In this document: one piece after another, positions 1 through 64,000 of the stretch | Layout of the letters: every line of letters begins with the position of its first letter | How positions within the stretch are numbered: position 1 is the stretch's first letter | DNA from: Emydura subglobosa | Lineage: Eukaryota; Chordata; Testudines; Chelidae | Length of the DNA: 64,000 bases | Assembly (NCBI GenBank): GCA_007922225.1 | Contig: ML680053.1 | Coordinates: 4,952,164-5,016,163 of the forward strand | Direction of reading: 5' to 3' | The notes under the pieces: model-generated | The model's input: the letters and a program-made list of their open reading frames with translations, nothing else | The model's database searches: none | What the model was told of the DNA's origin: nothing | Translations under genes and position numbers: made by a program

Positions 1-81
1 GGACCAAGTAAGAAGGTGATTGGGATAGATGTGGGGAGGGGTGACATGTCTGCGGTCCATTACACATTCATCCAAAGGGAG

Positions 82-320
82 AGACAGAATGATCTAGTGG
101 TTAGACTAAAGGGAATGGGTTCAAGACTCCTGGGCTATTCCTGACTTTGCCACCGACTCAGAGTGTGACCTTAGTCAAATCATGTAACTTCTCCATGCCT
201 CAGTTTACTCTTCTGTAAATTAGGTCTAAGAGCACCTACTTCATAGGAGTTGTGCAAGAGGTAATTTGTTAAAGATCAAAAGCTGCATTGATATGCTACC
301 ATGGCAGGTGTTAGATGGGG
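82..320 (+). repeat. tRNA-derived SINE, 5' end complete
   Basis: The head 'gatctagtggttagac...ggttcaagactcctggg' has the A- and B-box layout of a tRNA-type polymerase III promoter. The body runs through 'gccaccgactcagagtgtgacc', 'atgcctcagtttac' and 'ttgttaaagatc', as in other SINE copies in this window (5288, 46872, 54030). Confidence 0.7.
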
Positions 321-779
321 TAAGTCTAAAGTATTACTTTATCATCTGCCCTATGTGCAGGAATATTGTTGCAGTTGTCATTGCTGGTACCCTGCCAGCA
401 GGGGAACTTATATCTGTAAACCACACATGGATTTTGTATGCCCATGGATTTCCGTTGCCCGTGGTCATAGTGTGCCATCTGGGAGACATGGGAAATCCTC
501 CTTCGATGAGACTTCTTCTATAAGGCCTTCCACCCAAAAAAATCTCCTCTGCCCCATAGGCCAAACGGGAAATGTGTGGAACCATGATGTCAATGGAAGC
601 TTTGACTAAGAAAGGATAATCACTGCGTAAGGATGTAGGGTTTTGGTCCCTGGGCTTGGGTCTTTTCTGGTGTATTACAGGTCTGGTTTGTACTCACACT
701 GTCTAATTAGATTCTGGTTTTTCCATGGCAGAGACTAGGGACCAGATCCCACACCTAGCTAAAGTCACTGAGTGCTTCT

Positions 780-1030
780 TTAGAGAAACAGCTAGTGCGC
801 TGCAAGCTGGGGTGTACTTCTACAGCGCACTAGCCCGCCGCGCGCTAACTGTCATTCTGGACCCTGCTTCTGCTCACTAAAAGTTCACTGGTGAGCACTG
901 ACCTCTCCCATTTCAACGCAGAGTAGCTCGAAACACACTAGGGAACCGCTCGTTCACAGCTGCAGGGCCCACGAGGACACAGCGCGCGGCAGCTTAGTGT
1001 GCTGTAGATGTACACCCCAGCTTCCCACGC
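780..1030. repeat. Inverted-repeat MITE
   Basis: Bases near 806-820 ('gctggggtgtactt') recur inverted near 1009-1022 ('gtacaccccagc'), each flanked by 'agtgcgctg'/'agtgtgctg'-type sequence. This looks like a small non-autonomous DNA transposon. Confidence 0.5.
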
Positions 1031-2676
1031 ACTGTTTGTCCAGACAATCCCCAGTGATGCAAAGTGACCTTATGTGGCTCTAAATGATGATTTCCCAAGT
1101 GGCGGGGGAGGGGAATCCTGAACTGGTCACTTGGAGGTGCGGGGGGGGGGAGGGAGAAGTGTTCTAAGGCAGGGTGTGTAGCAGGAGCTGATAAAGATGG
1201 AGCTGGAATGCAATGCACTTCGCTGGTCCCTAGGGGACTTTAACCCCAGGCTGTCTTATTTCCTGTTTATGCAGTGAGTTGAGGTCCTCAGATGAGAGGT
1301 GCCATGGGGGTCCAAACCTGCAACCCTTATTCATTCAAAAAGTCCTATGAGAGTAGGTCTCCAGACTACTCCAAAGGGCAAGGATTGCAGGATTGGGGCC
1401 TAGAAGAGCAAAGCATACTGTAATTATGTTGTTGTTATTCACACTGGCAGGTAATTTCAATCTATAGCCTAGCCTGAGTTATCCCATGCAGCTACACAAG
1501 TAATGCATCTCAGAACACTTTCCGCTCAATTATTTAAAATCCAGTTGCTATGGAACTACTGGAGGTGATCAGTTTAAAGAAAATGCAGACGGCCTTTGGT
1601 TTTGGGTTCCCACTGCGCATTGGTTAATTTGGTTATTGTAAGGTATTAGGTTAATTAAAAGCCATGTGTTACATGGGGACGACTACATTTGTGGATTAAT
1701 AAGTATCCAAGAGCATTTGGTGTCTCAAACCTGAAAGACATCGAGCTGCCAACAAGTTATTTCAGTGAGAAAGGAAGGGAAAGAAAAGAAGTCACGGTGA
1801 CATGAAGAGTAATCTTTAATCTTACAGTGACATTTTCGGGAGGCATCCAATCCGAATTGTTGGCTGCAGTTTCTTTTAGATCTCCTACCAAAGATTGCCC
1901 ATTACTGGAGATGCTGGGAGGGCTTCAAGTGAAGGAACACTGTTGTCTGCTCTGATTATAGAGTAATAAAGTAATATGGGATAGTTCTATCCTATTCCAG
2001 TGGTGAACCATGGGAAAAGCTAAAGCTTTCCTTCAGCAGGTCTATGGAAACTCTCCTGTTAGGAGCAGATCTTTTCCAAGAGCCACACTGCGAAGCAAGA
2101 CAGACGGACAGCGCCTTGCAGCAGGAGTGAATGTTTAGGATCGTTGTCCTGTAACAGGAGGCATAAAGCAAACCAGCTGATGTCTTTGAAGAATTCCTTG
2201 CCAGCCAGTGGAGTCTGTGTAGGAACCAGGGAAGAGGTCTGCATAGTGCAGTAGCCTCTCTAGAATGCTAAAGGGGCAAAAGCCATCAACATGCAGCAAT
2301 GCCCCAGTGTGGCGGATGCTGAAGAGAAGGACCAGGGCAAGTGGACGTTGCTCCGGAATGTCAACCAAGCCTTGAAACCCCTGACTCTTTTATCGGTAAG
2401 ATCAGGGTCACTGCCTCTAAACAATGACAGTGGCTTTCTGACTCCTTTGAAATCTCTATCACATTGTGGTTTGATCCTTTAGCGTGCTTGTGCCAACTTC
2501 TCACACAATCACATCTGCATCTTCTTCGGGGCCCCCTATGCAAGCTACAACCTCCCTGAGCTCATTTGTAAAGCCCCCTACTCTGCCCACACTTGAGCTC
2601 CTCTTAAAAAATACACTTCTACTGTGCCGATTCCGGTAAATGGAGTTGACTTGTTCCCCCTCCCCTCGCCTCTGTC

Positions 2677-2765
2677 CTTAGATTGTGAGCTCCTGTGGGC
2701 AGGGACTGCCCTTGAGTGTTTGGAAAGTGTCTAGCATACTGGCTGCTTCTGGAATAATAGCTAAT
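2677..2765 (+). repeat. SINE/retroposon tail
   Basis: The string 'gattgtgagctcctgtgggcagggactgcc ... gtctagcatactgg' matches in kind the tails at 46695 and 47030, ending near an AATA-rich site. Confidence 0.5.
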
Positions 2766-3479
2766 GACATGGCTGGTTCAGATATGGTGATTTATGAAAT
2801 GATCAAAAGTGTTCTTGGTTCTGCAGTGCTGTGCCCTATATCTTGAATTAACCAAAAACTGTCAAGGTGCAGGACATTTCAAGAGGATCACTGACCAGTT
2901 GGCTGGAGCTGTTTAATGGCCAAGCGCTAATCACCATGAAACGCCCTGTGCTGATGTTTTCGTTCCTATTGGACCTGATCTAAAGCCCAGTGAAGTCAGT
3001 GGAAAGACTCCTAGTGACTTCTGTGGATTTTGCATCAAGCCCTTTCCAACCAGGAAAAGGAAATAGGCATATGGATATTTTTAACAAATGATACAATCTT
3101 TTAGGTTGAGCCATACAGTCCTATGTGGGTCTTGGTGAGTTCATCCATGCCATCACAATTGTCATTTTGGCCAGTATTAACAAATGTAATTTTAATTTGT
3201 ACGTACAGGGCATTTCTAAAACCATAATATCCAGTATGCTAGCTAGTCAGATGATTTATTTGATTGTTGTTGCTGTCATAGTACAGTAGCATACAATATA
3301 ATAGAATGTATAAACTATACTTGACTCTGTGATATTGGGCTACGTATTTATCTCTGGTGTCCGGTGACATAATGGGCCATGAAACTCAGCTGCCTAAGTA
3401 CTGACCACTAGAACACAGGTATAAAATATTTTCTTTTGGGGTATAATGTTCTACTTTTGAACTACCAGTATTCTCTGGC

Positions 3480-3625
3480 AATCAGGGACACAGAACAGGA
3501 GACCTGGGTTCTATCCACTATGGTTTGCCCAGCTATAAAATGAGGATTATGCTGTCGACTACTGTGAAATGCTTTGAGATCCTGCACTTCAAAAAGCTCT
3601 ATAAGTGCTAAAATATGCAATTTAC
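3480..3625 (+). repeat. Degenerate tRNA-type SINE
   Basis: 'gagacctgggttctatcc', 'ctataaaatgagg' and 'gaaatgctttgagatcc ... ctataagtgctaa' follow the same order as the better copy at 5288-5475. Confidence 0.5.
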
Positions 3626-4725
3626 GCTGATATATAATTGAACAATATGTTGCTTACTTTACCCATATGCTTTTTTCTTTCCTCTTCTACCTGTGTTTCT
3701 ATTGGTTCTAAGGATAAGGTATCTGATTTTGATTCTCTAGGAATATAATTATTTTCCCTATGCATTGGATACTTCTGAAGACATTTTGAGATTATAACAG
3801 ATTCTTTTTTAAAACGGTAATGGCCAGAGCCTCAGCTGATGTAAACTGGTATGCCTTTGTTGATATCAGCTGATTTACTTATTTATATAGCGCCTTTCAT
3901 TAGGAGATCTCAAAGCACATTACAACCGTGAACAAATAATATTATTTTTATTAATTCAATGCTGCTACGCTGATGGGCACCAGCTGAGAATCTGACTCTC
4001 ACTTTTCAACAAGTTACAGGGAATCAGAGCCTGACAACGTTCACTGAAGCCAACTGGATTTGAGTGGCTATCTCCATTGCAGCGTTACTCACCCTGTGTA
4101 ACAAAGAGCCTGAATGTATGAAATTGTCTTTAGTAACAATCCAGTGGGTGCCACTATGATATAAAACCCAAGACCGTAAAGAGCCGTTTATGTATTAGGC
4201 AATACACCAGGGTTGCCAGCTGTCTGTCATCTCACGTGACTCTCATGCATTTGAGGGCCCTGGCCCACATTCCCACAGCTTAGCTGAGCCTCACGCATCC
4301 AGCTGGGCTGAGAGCGAGGGTTGTAGCAGCATCTCTCAGTAATAGGGGGTGGCGTGGGGCCTCCTCCATAGACAGCCAGGTCTGTCTCTATACTCTCCGT
4401 TCCCCCTGCTGGTGCTGGAGCACATAGCCACAGGAGGAAGGGCTGTGCTAATAGTGAGGGTAAAGAACGTGGGGAGCTGAGAAGGGGGCAGGGTCTGGAA
4501 AATGGCAGAATAAGGAAGGCTGATGAGGGGAAGGGAACAGTGGGAAAAGCTCTCAACAAGCCTCGAGCTCTGGCTCCCACTGCTATCCCCAGAGGAAGTG
4601 CCCATCCCCAATCAGGGCCGTGGCAAGCTGACAGGGCAGCGTGGGTAGGGAAACTTGCCCTGGGCTTCATTCACCAGGGCTGTCAATCTTGGACAAAGCC
4701 CTTCACAAAATCTAAATCCACACTT

Positions 4726-4743
4726 AAAAAAAAAAAAAAAAAA
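4726..4743 (+). repeat. A18 homopolymer
   Basis: Eighteen A residues in a row. No upstream polyadenylation signal or gene-like sequence was found, so a processed pseudogene is not supported. Confidence 0.9.
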
Positions 4744-5287
4744 GGGTGGAAATATACATTTATATGCAAATCAGATGCAAATAAGCAAATTTGCTCACTA
4801 ATGAATTTGCATAAATGCTAAGCATGTACTGCACAAACCTTGGCAGCGATGGGTAGCGGAGTTTAAAGTAGTTTACTCTTTAATAGCAAAATAGTGTCCT
4901 TTAATTACAACGTGCCGGTATTCCATATGCAATACATGCGTATGGCGGTGTATCAGGGATGCTACGATGCTGTTATACTAAACAACAGGGTTGCCCTGGC
5001 CAGAGCTGGCCTAGAATTCTCAAACTTTGCTCAGGAAAACCTCTTCCTGAAAATAGGGAGATACTGCTTAAGTTACTAGCCTGAGTGATGGCTTTAACAG
5101 TCAGTATTTAGGCAAAAGGCAGGTTATTACAGTGCCTGATTGTGTATTAATACAGTACATGGAAGGGTTTCCCACTCTTAGGGTCTGATTAGCAGCAGGT
5201 CAATTTGCTAAAAATGGGTGAGGTAGGTAGTATACATTTTAGTACTATTGCCTGATTTCCTCACACTATCCTTATTACCAGCCTAGG

Positions 5288-5475
5288 AGGAAGGGGCAGC
5301 AGTATTGTCCACTGGATAGAGCACTGGACTGCGACTCAAGAGACTTGAGTCTGCTGGCAAGTTACTTCACCTCTGTGCCTTGGTTTCCAATCTGTAAAAT
5401 GGGTACAGTGGTACTCTACTCTCTTTTGTAAAGTGCTTTGAGGTCTACTGATGAAAAGCACTATGTAAGAGTTGG
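5288..5475 (+). repeat. tRNA-derived SINE
   Basis: The head 'gtccactggatagagcactgg...gactcaagagacttgagtc' is followed by 'tctgtaaaatggg' and the tail 'gtgctttgaggtctactgatgaaaagcactatgtaagag'. It ends about 165 bp upstream of exon 3. Confidence 0.7.
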
Positions 5476-5642
5476 GTGTTATGTAGACTGCCAAGGAGAT
5501 CGTTTGTACTCATACCCATGTTTTGGAGTAAAACATTCAGAAATGAGTAACCGGGGCTGTTTAGTCCTCCCTGTAGCCTTGCAGTGCTGTATTCTTCTGT
5601 TCATCTTCACTGACAATGTACTTTTCCTTTGTTTCATTTCAG

Positions 5643-63218
<57,576 letters not shown>

Positions 63219-64000
63219 GTGAGACAGGAGATACTCAGTAAATGTCCTGGTCCTGAGAAATGGGGCTGGATGGTTATGGAAGGGTTGGTAACAGGCTACA
63301 AAGCCCTTCGTTTCTGGGACATCAGTTTGGATCCATCCCAGTAGAATGCATCGGTCTGAAGATAGTTCAGGAACAAAGTCCTTATCTGCTGTCAGCTGTC
63401 CTGTGTGGCGTTCATTGAGGGCTTCTATTCCTATTGGACAAGTAGCCACCAGCCTTTTTACAATGGTCATGTGGTACGCTGTCAGGAAATTTCATTTGTG
63501 ATGTGCTTGAGCATCGACTTTAGGAGATCAACCAGCCCAGGCCAGTGCTAAAACAATCCCCCCCTCAGCGTTCTGAACAGGAATCTAGTACTAGTGAAGC
63601 ATGCTAGATTTAGAGCCGGGGAGGCAGAGGGTTTCTAGGAAGCCCCCAGACAGGTATAAATCTACAGCAGCAGCACAGTCTGCCCCTCACGTGCCACCCA
63701 TGTGCCTCAAGATGGGAAGTCAGTCCACATGCCCAGTCAGTCCTTGATGTCTGTGCTGAGACTCTCTGTAAAGGTGTCCACTGTGCTTGTGCTGACCCGT
63801 CTGTTAGGAATTGGACCAAGATCCAAGGTGTGCACAAGAACGGGATGGGAGAATTGGGCCCACACTCCTGAACGCCCCTGCACTGTGTAAAAGGACAGAT
63901 TGTGCTCTAGCCTCCCTGTTCAGTATTATTCGAGTGGCCTTTCTATTCATGCATCTGAGAAACGATTGGACAGAAAAACTCAACTTAGTAGGAAACCCTT
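63219..64000 (+). other. MYO7A: MYO7A intron 24, partial
   Basis: From the donor gtgaga to the window edge. I find no exon 25 and no recognisable repeat here. Confidence 0.85.

Larger units (their letters stand above)
1..5642 (+). other. MYO7A: MYO7A intron upstream of exon 3 (or 5' flank)
   Basis: This stretch lies before the first recognisable coding exon. I found no exon encoding the expected N-terminus (MVILQ-type, followed by a donor), so the start exon is probably upstream of the window. It holds SINE pieces (82-320, 2677-2765, 3480-3625, 5288-5475), an inverted-repeat MITE (about 780-1030) and an A18 run. Bases 1590-1800, with several TTAATT/GGTTAATT motifs, match no repeat I know. 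They could be regulatory, but nothing in the sequence proves it. Confidence 0.6.

Noticed and set aside
2291..2394. Exon-like open segment ending 'atcg|gtaaga'
   Set aside because: It does not match any MYO7A N-terminal sequence, and the upstream acceptor is weak. No support for an alternative first exon.
2784..2810. ATG GTG ATT ... (MVIYEM) resembling the MVILQ start of MYO7A
   Set aside because: Only the first three codons agree, there is no donor site after six codons, and it lies in unremarkable intronic sequence. Short chance match.
4200..4743. GC-rich segment followed by A18, suggesting a processed pseudogene
   Set aside because: No AATAAA near the A run, no recognisable protein in any frame and no target duplication seen.
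63219..64000. Exon 25 of MYO7A
   Set aside because: Looked for an ALAVWITI-type sequence after an acceptor; none found before the window edge.

Overview
This window is vertebrate nuclear DNA from a reptile, most likely a turtle. It carries the 5' half of one protein-coding gene, MYO7A (unconventional myosin VIIa), on the + strand. The turtle assignment is an inference from the repeats: tRNA-derived SINEs with the head-plus-'ctgctctgccacagacttcctgtgtgacc' type of body, many CR1 LINE pieces ending in 'cttatgttc', a DIRS retrotransposon, LTR fragments and abundant palindromic MITEs.

Twenty-two consecutive coding exons are present between 5643 and 63218. They match exons 3-24 of mammalian MYO7A in length and phase, are bounded by GT...AG throughout, and join into an uninterrupted reading frame of 3090 nt (1030 codons, residues 7-1036 in human numbering). 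They encode the whole motor domain except its first six residues (P-loop, switch I, TEDS site, switch II, relay, loop 2, SH1 helix, converter), five IQ motifs, the charged single-alpha-helix segment and the first residues of MyTH4 domain 1. The start-codon exon is not in the window, so bases 1-5642 are intron (or upstream) sequence. The window ends in intron 24, so the rest of MyTH4-1, FERM-1, SH3, MyTH4-2 and FERM-2 lie beyond it.

The introns vary from 100 bp (intron 7) to 13.7 kb (intron 4) and 10.4 kb (intron 15). Intron 4 holds a DIRS element with a solo LTR inserted in it, CR1 pieces, a SINE split earlier (intron 3) by an 847-bp insertion, and short palindromes. Intron 6 holds a roughly 2.3-kb degenerate CR1 copy, a double-hairpin MITE and a second LINE fragment. 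Intron 15 holds MITEs, an antisense CR1 tail, and a 267-bp retroposed insertion with an 11-bp target duplication and a hammerhead-like core. Introns 16 and 17 hold further SINEs and palindromes.

The most interesting gene-level observation is a candidate 57-nt, in-frame, stop-free cassette exon in intron 15 (45186-45242). It would add 19 residues to the actin-binding loop 2 of the motor. A weaker candidate is an 18-nt microexon in intron 4 (15243-15260). I see no second protein-coding gene, no bacterial or viral genome, and no CRISPR or RNA gene.
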